Below are positions 35,534 to 44,578 of a DNA stretch of 64,000 bases, piece after piece. Below the pieces are notes generated by a model. That model searched no databases and was not told the DNA's origin. It saw only the letters and a list, made by a program, of their open reading frames with translations. Position 1 is the stretch's first letter, and the number at the start of each line of letters is the position of its first letter. Origin of the DNA: Robiginitomaculum sp. (GTDB taxonomy: Bacteria > Pseudomonadota > Alphaproteobacteria > Caulobacterales > Maricaulaceae); contig JAJFFO010000017.1 in NCBI GenBank assembly GCA_021776615.1, positions 98,424 to 162,423 of the forward strand, written 5' to 3'. The translations under genes and the position numbers were made by a program.

Positions 35534-36886
35534 TTACTCGTCAATACCCGTATCAAACAACCCTTCAAGGGTAGATTTTCTGTAAGATTGTGGATCATAC
35601 AGTGCCACTTGGAGGTTTAATTTTTGTGCCGTTAGCTGACCCGTTGACGCCAGCAAGCCAAATGCCGCCAATGTCGCATCGCGCTCGGCGCTAACCAGGG
35701 TAAGCCGCGCATTCAGTAATTCCTGCTCGGCATCCAGCACATCCAGCGTCGTACGAAGTCCCACTTGCGCTTCCTGCTCGACCCCTTCAAAGGCCAGCTC
35801 ATTGGCATTCACCTGTTCCTGGCTGGACAAGATAACCGCCCGCGCGGCCATCAAGGAATTCCACGACTGCGCCACTTGTTCTACCACTTGGCGGCGGGTT
35901 TGCACCGTTTGCAGACGCGCCTGCGAGGCACGGTACTTGGCTTCGCGAGTCTGCGATTGGCTAAGCCCGCCGGTAAATAATGGCATAGAAAGTCGCGCAG
36001 TGGCGTTATAACTGTCGGAGCGCTGTCCGGGCAGACCCGCGCTTTCTGCTTTGCGGCCATCCAGTCCCAGGCTTACCGTTGGTCGCAGGGCGCTTTTGGC
36101 CACTTTAATCTGTTTGCGGGCCGCTTCTTCCGCATGGCGGGCGGCGGCAATGGCAGGCGATTCAATCTCGGCAATCTGCTGGGCGCTTTGCACATCTTGC
36201 GGCACATTGCGCGGCACTGCCGCTACTTCCAGCGAACCCGGCGGACGACCAATCACCCGCTCATACGTCGCCCGGCTATTGGCCAGGGTCGACACCGCCG
36301 CTTGCAATTGTGAACGCGCGCCGGCTACCCGTGCCTGAGCCTGACTAACATCGGTGCGGGTAATTTCGCCAACATCAAAGCGATCTTGCGCTGCCACCCG
36401 TTGTCGCTCCAACACCGTGACATTGTTTTGGCGAATGCGCACCACTTCCTCATCGCGCCGCACATCAAGATAGGCCGTGACAGCATCCAATAATACCGAT
36501 TGCTCAGTGCCCAAAAGATTCGCGCGCCCAGCTTCTATATTGGCTTTGGCCGCATCGATCCGGCCTTGAATGCCGCCGCCGCCATACAGGGTTTGATTCA
36601 ACGAAAGCGCCCGCGTACGCGGCTCAAAGCTGCTGGTATCGGAAAAAAACGGGCTGCCCTGTTTGACCTTGGAATAGCCATAACTGACATCGGCCTGCGC
36701 CGATGGAAGCCGCCCTGCCCGGGCCTGCGCCAATTGTTCATCCGTGGCCCGCAACCCGGCGCGTTCCGCCTGCAAAAGCGGGTTGGACGCATAGGCAAAA
36801 GCCATGGCCTCGGCCAGCGTTTCTGCCTGTGCCAATGGTGCGGACAAAAAAGCAGATAAAACGGCAAAAATGACGATTTTGTTCAA
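35534..36886 (-). CDS. tolC: TolC-family outer-membrane channel protein
   Basis: A 450-residue outer-membrane efflux/type I secretion channel. The signal peptide is IVIFAVLSAFLSAPLAQA, and two coiled-coil halves follow (ARAGRLPSAQADVSYGY, SLNQTLYGGG; VSLGLDGRK, LSMPLFTGG). The start codon is TTG at 36886, because no in-frame ATG precedes the signal peptide. The neighbouring order pcm–tolC–popZ–valS supports the assignment. It can serve exporters encoded elsewhere. Confidence 0.95.
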   Translation of the reverse strand: MNKIVIFAVLSAFLSAPLAQAETLAEAMAFAYASNPLLQAERAGLRATDEQLAQARAGRLPSAQADVSYGYSKVKQGSPFFSDTSSFEPRTRALSLNQTLYGGGGIQGRIDAAKANIEAGRANLLGTEQSVLLDAVTAYLDVRRDEEVVRIRQNNVTVLERQRVAAQDRFDVGEITRTDVSQAQARVAGARSQLQAAVSTLANSRATYERVIGRPPGSLEVAAVPRNVPQDVQSAQQIAEIESPAIAAARHAEEAARKQIKVAKSALRPTVSLGLDGRKAESAGLPGQRSDSYNATARLSMPLFTGGLSQSQTREAKYRASQARLQTVQTRRQVVEQVAQSWNSLMAARAVILSSQEQVNANELAFEGVEQEAQVGLRTTLDVLDAEQELLNARLTLVSAERDATLAAFGLLASTGQLTAQKLNLQVALYDPQSYRKSTLEGLFDTGIDE

Positions 36887-37004
36887 AACCTTACACCTTC
36901 TTCAAACGCGCTGGATGATCTGAATATAGCATTTTCACCGCAAACAATACCCGAAAAGCCATTACAAGTGCGCCGATACCGACCAACGCCCGAACGTCAG
37001 CGAA

Positions 37005-37661
37005 TCAGCCAAAGGAAAATGCTTTTTCCGGCGCGAAACCGGGCAAAAATGGCACATTGGCATCGAACACTACCCGTCGCCCTGCGGTTCCGTGCGAACG
37101 CACATAAACCACACCATGTCCGGCACTGCCATTGCGTTCAAAAACGCCCAGACGGCCGTTTTCCGCCAATTGATCAATCCATGTGGACGGTACGGATGCA
37201 ACGCTGGCATCGACAAAAATGACATTAAATGGCCCTTGTTCAGGGGCCCCTGCGCGCAAATCACCATCGATGACCGCGACATTATCTGCCCGTACCAGCG
37301 CCAAATTTTGCTCGGCTTTTTCGCGCAAGTGTGCTTCCGGCTCCATGCCAACCACGGTTTCCGCCAAAGCACCAAGCAGTGCCGCGCTATAACCACTGGC
37401 CGCGCCAATATTCAACACCAGATCACCGGGCTGAACATCAATTGCCTGCACCAGCTTTGCCAAAGCCCGCGCTTTGATCAAAAACCGCCCATGCCCGAGC
37501 GGCACATCGCGCTCACCATAAGCAGTGTTGGCTTGCGCCTTGGGGACAAAAAGCTCTCTGGGCAAATCGCCAAAGGCCGCTAAAATACGCCGGTCAGTTA
37601 CGTCATTAACGCGGATTTGACTTTCTACCATTGCGCGGCGTGCGGCCTCGACATCAAACAT
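37005..37661 (-). CDS. Protein-L-isoaspartate O-methyltransferase family protein
   Basis: A 218-residue SAM methyltransferase that would methylate isoaspartyl residues in damaged proteins. It has MVESQIRVNDVTDRRILAAF, LPRELFVP, and the SAM loop DLVLNIGAASGYSAALLGAL. The canonical motif is VLEIGTGSGYQAA; here it reads VLNIGAASGYSAA, and the family's hallmark Ser/Thr in the catalytic region is uncertain. Members next to tolC in alphaproteobacteria are often annotated this way, although their activity is unproven. Confidence 0.88.
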   Translation of the reverse strand: MFDVEAARRAMVESQIRVNDVTDRRILAAFGDLPRELFVPKAQANTAYGERDVPLGHGRFLIKARALAKLVQAIDVQPGDLVLNIGAASGYSAALLGALAETVVGMEPEAHLREKAEQNLALVRADNVAVIDGDLRAGAPEQGPFNVIFVDASVASVPSTWIDQLAENGRLGVFERNGSAGHGVVYVRSHGTAGRRVVFDANVPFLPGFAPEKAFSFG

Positions 37662-37881
37662 CGGCGCTGATTCCCTATTTGCTCAACAATTACCTTATCT
37701 TCTACGCGCTGCACACAAAACGTGCAATCGACTGGCGCCATACATGGCCAATCCTGTTCAGCACACTTCTCATTTACTCACAATAGCTTATGGTGAACAC
37801 GAAAGAGTGTAGCGTTGCGCACTTACCACTTCCCTCTCGGTCTATACTATTTTGCTGGCAGGTAAATTGTGGATATGAAGT

Positions 37882-38397
37882 ATGGGAATGATATTCAAAT
37901 TCAAACATCTTTGTGGACAGATAATAATTTTTGGCATTTTTAGATTTGTGCTCCGCAAAACATCATCAATACTGCTTATCGCCCTCTTGACGCCGCCTCT
38001 GGTTTTAACCCCCGCATTGGCACAAGGTGTCGCCCAAATCAGCGGCACGGTAACCAGCACACGCACAGAGCGTATCGAAGGTGCGATCATAACACTGCAT
38101 GACCCAAAGCGAGGCTTTACCAAGACTGTTCTTAGCAAAGCCGATGGCCGCTATCATTTTTCCAATATCCATATTGGCGAATACACAATGAGCGTTTCCT
38201 ATCAGGGGCAAAAGTGTGACACCGGGCCATTATTGGCGCAAAGCGGCAGCATGAGAGGTATAAATTTTGTCATCAGCTTTGTGCCGCAAGAAACGGCAGA
38301 AGACAGGAATATTGAAAGCAAAAACCCAGAAGGCACCCGTGTCGAAGATACGATTATAGTCACCACCCATAAACCGCTGGCGTGCGACTGGAACTGA
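37882..38397 (+). CDS. Small exported protein with carboxypeptidase-regulatory-like domain
   Basis: A 171-residue protein with a long N-terminal hydrophobic leader ending near LVLTPALAQG, an alternative signal-peptide end. The mature part, ISGTVTSTRTERIEGAIITL then SKADGRYHFSNIHIGEYTM, matches the carboxypeptidase regulatory-like (CarboxypepD_reg) beta-sandwich seen at the N-termini of TonB receptors and in secreted proteins. The C-terminus after residue 130 is not recognised. It stands alone before tRNA-Cys, and its role is unknown. Confidence 0.72.
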   Translation: MGMIFKFKHLCGQIIIFGIFRFVLRKTSSILLIALLTPPLVLTPALAQGVAQISGTVTSTRTERIEGAIITLHDPKRGFTKTVLSKADGRYHFSNIHIGEYTMSVSYQGQKCDTGPLLAQSGSMRGINFVISFVPQETAEDRNIESKNPEGTRVEDTIIVTTHKPLACDWN

Positions 38398-38573
38398 CTT
38401 CCGCCGCAAAGATCTTGCGCGCAAAGCAGATCAAGCATTGCAAATCACCTCAGCTTTTGCCATTTACAGCGCGGCGGCGGAACAATATCTGAACGCCAAA
38501 ACCGAAAATAAAGCCGAAAAAGTGGGAATCGGGCGCAAGCCTAAATCTGTTTCATCTTTATTTTCAGAACCTT

Positions 38574-38647
38574 GGCCCTGTGGCGGAGTGGTTACGCAGA
38601 GGATTGCAAATCCTTGCACCCCGGTTCGATTCCGGGCGGGGCCTCCA
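38574..38647 (+). tRNA. tRNA-Cys (anticodon GCA)
   Basis: A 74-nt cloverleaf: the acceptor GGCCCTG pairs with CGGGGCC, followed by T and CCA; D arm GGCGGAGTGGTTACGC, anticodon loop ATTGCAAAT with GCA, and T arm GGTTCGATTCC. It is followed immediately by the 40-bp tandem repeats. Confidence 0.97.
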
Positions 38648-38660
38648 TTTTTTCTGGCGC

Positions 38661-38860
38661 TATCGCGACGGCAAGCCTCGCTATATGAGCGCGTTGGCGC
38701 TATCGCGACGGCAAGCCTCGCTATAGGGGCGCGTAAGTCCTATCGCGACGGCAAGCCTCGCTATATGAGCGCGTTGGCGCTATCGCGACGGCAAGCCTCG
38801 CTATAGGGGCGCGTTGGCGCTATCGCGACGGCAAGCCTCGCTATAGGGGCGCGGGGTTTT
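38661..38860 (+). repeat. Five tandem copies of a 40-bp palindromic repeat
   Basis: The unit starting TATCGCGACGGCAAGCCTCG occurs at 38661, 38701, 38741, 38781 and 38821, spaced exactly 40 bp. Copies differ at only a few positions in the last 18 bases (ATGAGC vs AGGGGC; GTAAGT vs GTTGGC). The core TATCGCGACGG-CAAG-CCTCGCTATA can form a hairpin. An inverted single copy lies at 16345–16370. The array starts 14 bp after tRNA-Cys and ends 110 bp before the carbonic anhydrase start. There are no unique spacers, so it is not a CRISPR. Confidence 0.95.
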
Positions 38861-38970
38861 CCTCCGGCGTGCCGCCAGAAACCCTGATCCTCTTGACCGG
38901 AATAGGCTTTGCCTTTTTTCCCGTATTGCGGCAAATTTACTTTAATGATTCGCGCCTATGGAGAACATTT

Positions 38971-39777
38971 ATGAACCGCAACCTTGCATTATCTGCCCTG
39001 CTATTTGCCGGAGTTTCACTGTCCACCATACCCGCAGAAGCTGGCAATGACGAAAAGGCCCATGCGGCGCCTGATGACCAAAAGCAGGCTCCTATGCCGT
39101 CCCATGACGTGCATTGGGGCTATGAGGGTGCCGGCGGGCCGGAACATTGGGGCATGCTTAATGAAGCCAATCATGCCTGCGGCACTGGACAGCAGCAATC
39201 GCCCATTGATCTTAGCGGCGAGCGCACAGCGGCACTCGCACCGATAGCGTTTGAATGGAATAGTTTCAGCCCGGAAGTAGTCAATAACGGCCACACCATT
39301 CAGGTAAATTCTACCAATGGCGGGCATATGGTGCTCGACGGCAAAGCCTACACCCTACTGCAATTCCATTTCCACCATGGCAGCGAACACACAATAGACG
39401 GCCATCGTTTTCCTTTGGAGGCGCATTTCGTCCACAAGGCCGAGGACGGAAATTTGGGGGTGATCGGCGTTTTCTTTACCGAAGGGGCACAAAACCCGGC
39501 TTTACAAAAAATCTGGAATCTTGCCCCCCTGGAACAAGGAAAAATGCATGCTGATTCGGCTTTCCAGCCCACGGCCTTAATCCCGCAAAACCAAAGCTAT
39601 TTTCGCTATGAAGGATCGCTGACCACCCCGCCCTGTTCGCAAATTGTCGATTGGGCCGTCCTTAGTCAGCCATTGGAGGCATCTGCCGCACAAATCCAAG
39701 CGTTTGCCGGGCTTTTTGCGCATAATTATCGCCCCACCCAACCGCTTAACCGGCGCTTTGTTCTTCGCTCAGAGTGA
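38971..39777 (+). CDS. Alpha-type carbonic anhydrase, exported
   Basis: Zinc enzyme interconverting CO2 and bicarbonate in the periplasm. The 268-residue precursor has a signal peptide ending near IPAEAG. The alpha-class motifs are QSPIDLSGERTAAL, the zinc ligands in LLQFHFHHGSEHTIDG plus LEAHFVHKAEDG, and EGSLTTPPCSQIVDWAV. The ATG at 38971 follows GGAGA; the frame is open further upstream, but that part lacks the signal peptide. It is monocistronic. Confidence 0.96.
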   Translation: MNRNLALSALLFAGVSLSTIPAEAGNDEKAHAAPDDQKQAPMPSHDVHWGYEGAGGPEHWGMLNEANHACGTGQQQSPIDLSGERTAALAPIAFEWNSFSPEVVNNGHTIQVNSTNGGHMVLDGKAYTLLQFHFHHGSEHTIDGHRFPLEAHFVHKAEDGNLGVIGVFFTEGAQNPALQKIWNLAPLEQGKMHADSAFQPTALIPQNQSYFRYEGSLTTPPCSQIVDWAVLSQPLEASAAQIQAFAGLFAHNYRPTQPLNRRFVLRSE

Positions 39778-39794
39778 TTACGGTTTACAAGCCG

Positions 39795-39802
39795 TTAACC
39801 AT
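39795..39802 (+). promoter_or_regulatory. Candidate CtrA half-site (TTAACCAT)
   Basis: TTAACCAT matches the CtrA half-site. It lies 56 bp upstream of a perfect full box. Confidence 0.45.
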
Positions 39803-39858
39803 TTTTGTTGGCGAAGTGTAAAGCTCCATGAATCGGATGCTTTAAAACCGGCGCATCG

Positions 39859-39873
39859 TTAAGTAAATATTAA
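39859..39873 (+). promoter_or_regulatory. Candidate full CtrA box (TTAA-N7-TTAA)
   Basis: TTAAGTAAATATTAA matches the cell-cycle regulator CtrA consensus exactly, including the C after the second TTAA. It lies about 35 bp upstream of the first hairpin of the candidate small RNA, consistent with CtrA activation from the -35 region. Functional proof is lacking. Confidence 0.6.
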
Positions 39874-39887
39874 CTTGTTTTTGGCAA

Positions 39888-39967
39888 GGTGTGATGGTCT
39901 TCCCTGAAGACACCCCACCATTCACCCAACGCCTTTTGGGAGCCAGAAAGCTGGCTCCCTTTTTTTT
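39888..39967 (+). ncRNA. Candidate small RNA with C-rich loop region
   Basis: Downstream of the CtrA box the sequence forms a small hairpin (GTCTTC-CCT-GAAGAC, 39897–39911), then a C-rich single-stranded stretch with CACCCCACC and CACCC, then a strong terminator hairpin (39938–39967). C-rich segments of this kind pair with ribosome binding sites in known alphaproteobacterial sRNAs. The 5' end is a guess. It might instead be just the 3' end of the carbonic anhydrase transcript. Confidence 0.45.
39938..39967 (+). terminator. Rho-independent terminator
   Basis: GGGAGCCAG-AAA-GCTGGCTCCC followed by eight T residues: a ten-base stem with a long U tract. Confidence 0.93.
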
Positions 39968-40096
39968 GCCGCAAACACAAACAAGCAATGCACGCGTATC
40001 TTACTGCGATTTCGCAAGTTTCCTGCACATTCAGACTTTCGCTGTCGCCAAGGCTTTGCTATAGGCCCGTTTCGTCTGCATTATGTGCAGCACTGA

Positions 40097-40172
40097 TCCT
40101 CGGTAGCTCAGTTGGTAGAGCAGCTGACTGTTAATCAGCGGGCCACTGGTTCGAGTCCAGTCCGAGGAGCCA
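40097..40172 (+). tRNA. tRNA-Asn (anticodon GTT)
   Basis: A 76-nt cloverleaf: acceptor TCCTCGG with CCGAGGA, discriminator G and CCA; D arm TAGCTCAGTTGGTAGAGC, anticodon loop CTGTTAA with GTT, T arm GGTTCGAGTCC. A terminator follows directly. Confidence 0.98.
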
Positions 40173-40178
40173 ATATAT

Positions 40179-40213
40179 AAAAGCCCGATAGTGTTCTCAC
40201 TGTCGGGCTTTTT
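40179..40213 (+). terminator. Rho-independent terminator after tRNA-Asn
   Basis: AAAAGCCCGATAGTG-TTCT-CACTGTCGGGCTTTT: a long stem with a T run on the far side. Confidence 0.9.
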
Positions 40214-40388
40214 ATTTAGGCTTCAAAGACGCGGCACCGACGCAACATGTCCACAAGGACCAATAACCGCGCCCTAAACGATTAATTGGCTGAGCCTTCC
40301 CTTCAAAATTTCCCTATGCACAGACCGACATTTTTGGCTATCGTGCTTAACCCGCGCTCGTTATGAGACGGTAGTATGAGGCAAATCC

Positions 40389-42884
40389 ATGACCAAGAAC
40401 CTGATCCGCACCATCGCCCTTCTTTTGCTGTCGGTAGTATGCTCCTTGAACATTGCTGTTGCAGCCGATTTTAACGAAGCCATTGCCGGGCTTGAAAAGC
40501 GCGCCGGATTTTTTGATGTCTATGTGAGCGATAAAAGCGCCAAGGTTTTAACCGCCCTGCCCGCGCCGGATGCGCACGGCGTATCCTTGCGGGCGATCTA
40601 TGCCACCGGCCTGACCGCGGGCCTCGGCTCCAACCCCATTGGTCTGGATCGCGGGGCCTTTGATTCGGGCATCATTATTCGCTTTGTGCGCATTGGCGAC
40701 AAAATCATTGCCGAGCAGGAAAATTGGGATTACCGGGCTAGCGCCGTTCGGGCATTGGAAAAAAGAGCCGTTCGCGAATCCTTCGCGCGTTCGTTTTTAT
40801 GGTCGACCGACATTGAGGCCACCGGCCCAGACGGTGAAATATTAGTCGACCTTACAAGCTTTCTTGTTCGCGACCATTTTGGTGCAATTGCGGCGATAAA
40901 ATCCAACGCTAAAGGCGGTTCCTACGCCATAGCCAAAGACCGTTCCCTGCCCGATGCCAAAGCCAGTTTGGTGTTCCCCGACAATGTCGAAATGGACGCT
41001 TTTTTAACACTGACCTCGTCTGATCCGGGGGCAGAAGTATGGGCGACGGCTGCCGATGCCCGCGCCATCACTTTGATACAGCACCATTCCTTCGTTCGAT
41101 TACCAGAAGACGGTTTTGCCTTGCGCCAATTTGACCCGCGCGCCGGGGCCATCGAAAGTTCCCATTACGATTTTTCCAGCGCCCTGGACGAGCCCATTAT
41201 TACCAGCCTGGCGCGGCGCTTTCGCTTGCAACGACAACAGATAAATGTGCCGTCGGGACCAGTTAAAAAACCTATTGTCTTTTATGTCGACCCCGGCGCA
41301 CCGGCACAAATTCGCCAAGCGCTTATCAACGGCGCATCATGGTGGGCCGACGCGTTTACTGCCGCCGGGTTTGAGGATGCCTACCGGGTTGAAGTTTTGC
41401 CCGAAGGCGCACACCCCTTTGATATTCGCTATAATATGATCCAGTGGACCCATCGTCAGACCCGCGGCTGGTCCTATGGTGGCGGCGTCTCCGATCCGCG
41501 CACCGGCGAAATGATCAAGGCCAATGTGATCTTGGGCTCACAACGGGTGCGTCAGGACCGGATGATTTTCGAGGGCCTTGCCGGCGTTGAAAAAAGCGGC
41601 ACTGGCGCGCCCGATGACCCGGTCGAAATTGCTCTGGCTCGCATCCGCCAATTGGCCGCCCATGAGGTAGGGCACACGCTCGGCTTCGCCCATAATTTCG
41701 CCGCCAGCAGCAATGACCGTGCCTCGGTAATGGACTACCCCGCGCCTTATATACGACCCGATGACGAAGGAGGGCTGGACTTTTCCAAGGCCTATGGCGT
41801 CGGCGTCGGCGCGTGGGATAAATTCACCGTCAAATGGCTGTATGCAGAATTTGGCGACGATAAAGACGAAAAACTTCTGCTCGATGCCATGGTCGACGAG
41901 GCCTATGAAAATGGCTTGCGCTTTATTGCCGATCGCGAAGGCCGCTCGCTCGGCACCGCCCACCCCAATGGTGCGGTATGGGATAATGGCGATGATGCGG
42001 TGGCGGCTTTGGAAGAAACCCTGCGGGTACGGCAAATCGCCTTGCAAAACTTTGGCGTGCGCTCGCTAAAACCGGGCCAGGCCATTGCCGATTTGAACAC
42101 CATCATTGTGCCGATCTATCTCTATCATCGCTATCAAGTCGCGGCGGCGGCCAAAACCGTTGGCGGCCTGAATTTCACCTATGGGGTGAAGGGCGATGCC
42201 TCCGGCCCGGCCCGGCCAATTGCGGCGGCAGAGCAGCGCCGGGCGCTAGACGCCTTGGTCGACACCTTGGACTCGGCCATGCTGGACCTGCCTGATGCAC
42301 TAATAAACCAACTCACCCCCGCCGCTGGTGGCTTTTCGGGATTTGGTCGCAATGCGGAGAATTTTTCCGGTCATACCGGGCCGGTATTTGATGTGCTGGC
42401 CGCTGCAGAAATTTCCGCCAATTTGACCTTAAATGCACTGCTCCACCCGGCCCGCACGGCACGCCTTAGCGCCTTTCACCGACGCGATGCGAACGCTCTG
42501 GGATTGAGCGAGATGCTAAACACCATTGACGCCCAAGTCTTCACCGCGCCCGCAAACCAGCGCCACCAACCCATTGCCAATATGTTGCAGGCGCGCTTCA
42601 TCAATGCCTTGATAGGATTATCGACCAATGCCCGCGCCAATCACGCCAGCAAAGTGGCCAGCGATGCAAAACTGGCCGCCATTCAATCGCGGCTAAACAC
42701 CCAGCGAAAGCAAACCAACGCACAAATGGCACAAAACCAAGCCCTGTCCCGGCAAATCAGCGCCCATTTCAACCGGCCAGACCTAGCCGCGACATCGGCC
42801 GCAAAGCCAGTGGATACACCGCCCGGCAGCCCCATCGGGTCGACCGAGTTTATGGAGACATGCTGGCATTGTGATGCCCCATAA
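40389..42884 (+). CDS. Exported zinc-dependent metalloprotease (DUF5117/DUF4953 type)
   Basis: An 831-residue putative periplasmic or secreted metalloprotease with a signal peptide (MTKNLIRTIALLLLSVVCS…). The zinc motif HEVGHTLGFAH (HExxHxxGxxH) is at about residues 425–435, followed by the Met-turn-like VMDYPAPYI. The N-terminal third (DFNEAIAGLEKRAGFFDVYV) matches DUF5117. Large proteins of this type are common in marine bacteria; substrate unknown. The end overlaps the uracil-DNA-glycosylase gene by 11–14 nt, so the two may be co-transcribed. Confidence 0.94.
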   Translation: MTKNLIRTIALLLLSVVCSLNIAVAADFNEAIAGLEKRAGFFDVYVSDKSAKVLTALPAPDAHGVSLRAIYATGLTAGLGSNPIGLDRGAFDSGIIIRFVRIGDKIIAEQENWDYRASAVRALEKRAVRESFARSFLWSTDIEATGPDGEILVDLTSFLVRDHFGAIAAIKSNAKGGSYAIAKDRSLPDAKASLVFPDNVEMDAFLTLTSSDPGAEVWATAADARAITLIQHHSFVRLPEDGFALRQFDPRAGAIESSHYDFSSALDEPIITSLARRFRLQRQQINVPSGPVKKPIVFYVDPGAPAQIRQALINGASWWADAFTAAGFEDAYRVEVLPEGAHPFDIRYNMIQWTHRQTRGWSYGGGVSDPRTGEMIKANVILGSQRVRQDRMIFEGLAGVEKSGTGAPDDPVEIALARIRQLAAHEVGHTLGFAHNFAASSNDRASVMDYPAPYIRPDDEGGLDFSKAYGVGVGAWDKFTVKWLYAEFGDDKDEKLLLDAMVDEAYENGLRFIADREGRSLGTAHPNGAVWDNGDDAVAALEETLRVRQIALQNFGVRSLKPGQAIADLNTIIVPIYLYHRYQVAAAAKTVGGLNFTYGVKGDASGPARPIAAAEQRRALDALVDTLDSAMLDLPDALINQLTPAAGGFSGFGRNAENFSGHTGPVFDVLAAAEISANLTLNALLHPARTARLSAFHRRDANALGLSEMLNTIDAQVFTAPANQRHQPIANMLQARFINALIGLSTNARANHASKVASDAKLAAIQSRLNTQRKQTNAQMAQNQALSRQISAHFNRPDLAATSAAKPVDTPPGSPIGSTEFMETCWHCDAP

Positions 42885-43479
42885 TCTGGCCAAACCCCTC
42901 TCCACCCTACTGGGGCAAATCCGCGCCTGCACCGTATGCGAAAGCCAATTGGTCCATGGCGTGCGCCCGGTGCTACAAGCGTCTGCATCCGCGCGCATAT
43001 TGATCGCCGGACAAGCACCGGGGCGGCGGGTGCATGAAAGCGGCGTGCCCTTTGATGATCCAAGCGGCGACCGTTTACGCCGCTGGCTGGGGGTGGACAG
43101 AGAAGCTTTTTATGATCCTGAAAAATTCGCCATTGTGCCCATGGGGTTTTGCTATCCGGGCACCGGAAAGTCTGGTGATTTGCCACCAAGACCCGAATGC
43201 GCGCCGCTTTGGCAAGACAAACTGCACCGGCTTCTGCCCAATGTGCGCTTGACGCTAACCATTGGCCAATATGCGCAAAACTGGCATTTGGGCGATAAGC
43301 GTTCAAAAACCCTGACTGCGACCGTGCAAAACTGGCGCAATTTCTGGCCAGATATATTGCCTATGCCCCACCCCAGCCCACGCAATCAGATATGGCTAAA
43401 GAAAAACCCGTGGTTCGAGGGTGAGGTCATACCGGCATTGCAAATTCAAATACAAACCCTGCTAAACGCCTCTGATTGA
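42874..43479 (+). CDS. Uracil-DNA glycosylase family protein
   Basis: A 201-residue protein of the UDG superfamily. The catalytic-type motif is GQAPGRRVHESG at residues about 50–61, followed by PFDDPSGDRLRRWLG; the second UDG motif is PHPSPRN near residue 166. An N-terminal CTVC pair is present, but the full Fe-S cysteine set of family 4/5 is not obvious. Expected role: removing uracil or a related base from DNA. ATG at 42874, or GTG three bases earlier, overlaps the metalloprotease gene. Confidence 0.9.
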   Translation: MPHNLAKPLSTLLGQIRACTVCESQLVHGVRPVLQASASARILIAGQAPGRRVHESGVPFDDPSGDRLRRWLGVDREAFYDPEKFAIVPMGFCYPGTGKSGDLPPRPECAPLWQDKLHRLLPNVRLTLTIGQYAQNWHLGDKRSKTLTATVQNWRNFWPDILPMPHPSPRNQIWLKKNPWFEGEVIPALQIQIQTLLNASD

Positions 43480-43519
43480 GAAGCCCCCGCCTGCAATAGC
43501 CAGCATCCAGAGGCAAACC

Positions 43520-44422
43520 TCAACTTTCTAGCCATTTTTCCAACCCGCCGATCAGCCTGTTCAATTGCCGCTTGCGGCCTGCGCGCAGTGATTCTCCGGG
43601 GCGAATATTCTGCGTCCGCCAAAACCAGGATGGCATGTCGCCACGCAATATCGGATCGTCCGCCGCAAGATAGTTTTCCTCCGCCCAGTGCTGTTTCAGG
43701 TTTTTCAGCCCGGATAGTTTTTCTGATACCCGCTTTCTTATCTCTGCATTGCGTGGGGACGCATTTATGGCGTCTATATATCTCCATAATAAGGCATAGG
43801 ACATGTAGGGCGCATTGGCCGGCAACGCGCTAATTTCCTCTACGATGAGGGCAATGGCCGCCTCCGGATCACCGTCTTTAATATATTGAGACGAAAAGTT
43901 CGCAATTTGTTGATGGCGCCCTCTTATATCGAGATCCGATGGCGGGAATTTCTGGTAAAACTGTTTGACCATTTCAAACGCTTTTTCTTTTTCATCGAAG
44001 GCGCGGTTAGTGATCTGCATCATCCGGTTCGAGGCATGGGAGGCAATAAGGTCATCGCCATCAAGCAAAGAGGCAAAATAGACATGTGCCAACTGTGCCC
44101 GAAACGTTAAAAAGGCCCCTTCGCCAAGCGCAAGCCGGTCCAGTCGATCTTCCGGCATAGCAGCAGGATTCATGGTTATGAGATTGAGGTGTTTGCTAAC
44201 GATCGCCAACTGAGTGTCGAACTTATGCTTCACCCCAAGTTCTTCCCAAAATCCATTGGCGACTTGCGTAGGCGACAAAATATCCAGACAGGCACACTGC
44301 GCGAAGCTGTCAGGTTTGTTCTCATCTTTGGTCTGAGCGGTAACTGAAAAACTCGACACCATATAGATCAGCGCTAATCCGGTCAGGCCCACATAATTGC
44401 GACTATACTTTAATTTTAGCAT
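43520..44422 (-). CDS. Exported protein of unknown function
   Basis: A 300-residue protein. A GGAG upstream of ATG 44422 and a hydrophobic N-terminus (LTGLALIYMVSSFSVTAQ) indicate export. The rest is mostly alpha-helical (LVKQF-, EAAIALIVEEISALP) and may consist of helical-hairpin, TPR-like units, but no family is recognised. Cysteines occur as CAC near the mature N-terminus. It is downstream of the LytTR regulator gene (157 bp gap) on the same strand and may be regulated with it. Confidence 0.8.
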   Translation of the reverse strand: MLKLKYSRNYVGLTGLALIYMVSSFSVTAQTKDENKPDSFAQCACLDILSPTQVANGFWEELGVKHKFDTQLAIVSKHLNLITMNPAAMPEDRLDRLALGEGAFLTFRAQLAHVYFASLLDGDDLIASHASNRMMQITNRAFDEKEKAFEMVKQFYQKFPPSDLDIRGRHQQIANFSSQYIKDGDPEAAIALIVEEISALPANAPYMSYALLWRYIDAINASPRNAEIRKRVSEKLSGLKNLKQHWAEENYLAADDPILRGDMPSWFWRTQNIRPGESLRAGRKRQLNRLIGGLEKWLES

Positions 44423-44578
44423 GCTATTTTCTCCATTCCGGAGTGCAGCTATCGCGACCATCACTGCCCTCGCAAGCGTGCTGTGATGACCGGTCATTTA
44501 ATGTCGTTGAGTGAAATGTCAGATAAACCTTGGCCGCGCATATTGAGCCTAGGGTCAGAACCTGATGGTCAAAACGGT

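Larger units (their letters stand above)
39778..40096. other. Intergenic region between carbonic anhydrase and tRNA-Asn
   Basis: No protein gene is present. It holds a CtrA half-site (39795–39802), a full CtrA box (39859–39873), a short hairpin and a C-rich segment (about 39897–39933), a strong terminator (39938–39967), and about 130 bp of featureless DNA before tRNA-Asn. Together these look like a small RNA gene, described separately. Confidence 0.7.

Noticed and set aside
38438..38806. ORF of 122 codons over tRNA-Cys and the 40-bp repeats
   Set aside because: It is a translation of the tRNA and tandem repeats, with repeated LSRRQASL, and has no independent coding evidence.
38661..38860. 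Possible CRISPR array
   Set aside because: The units are contiguous 40-bp copies with almost no variation, so there are no unique spacers, and no cas genes are present.
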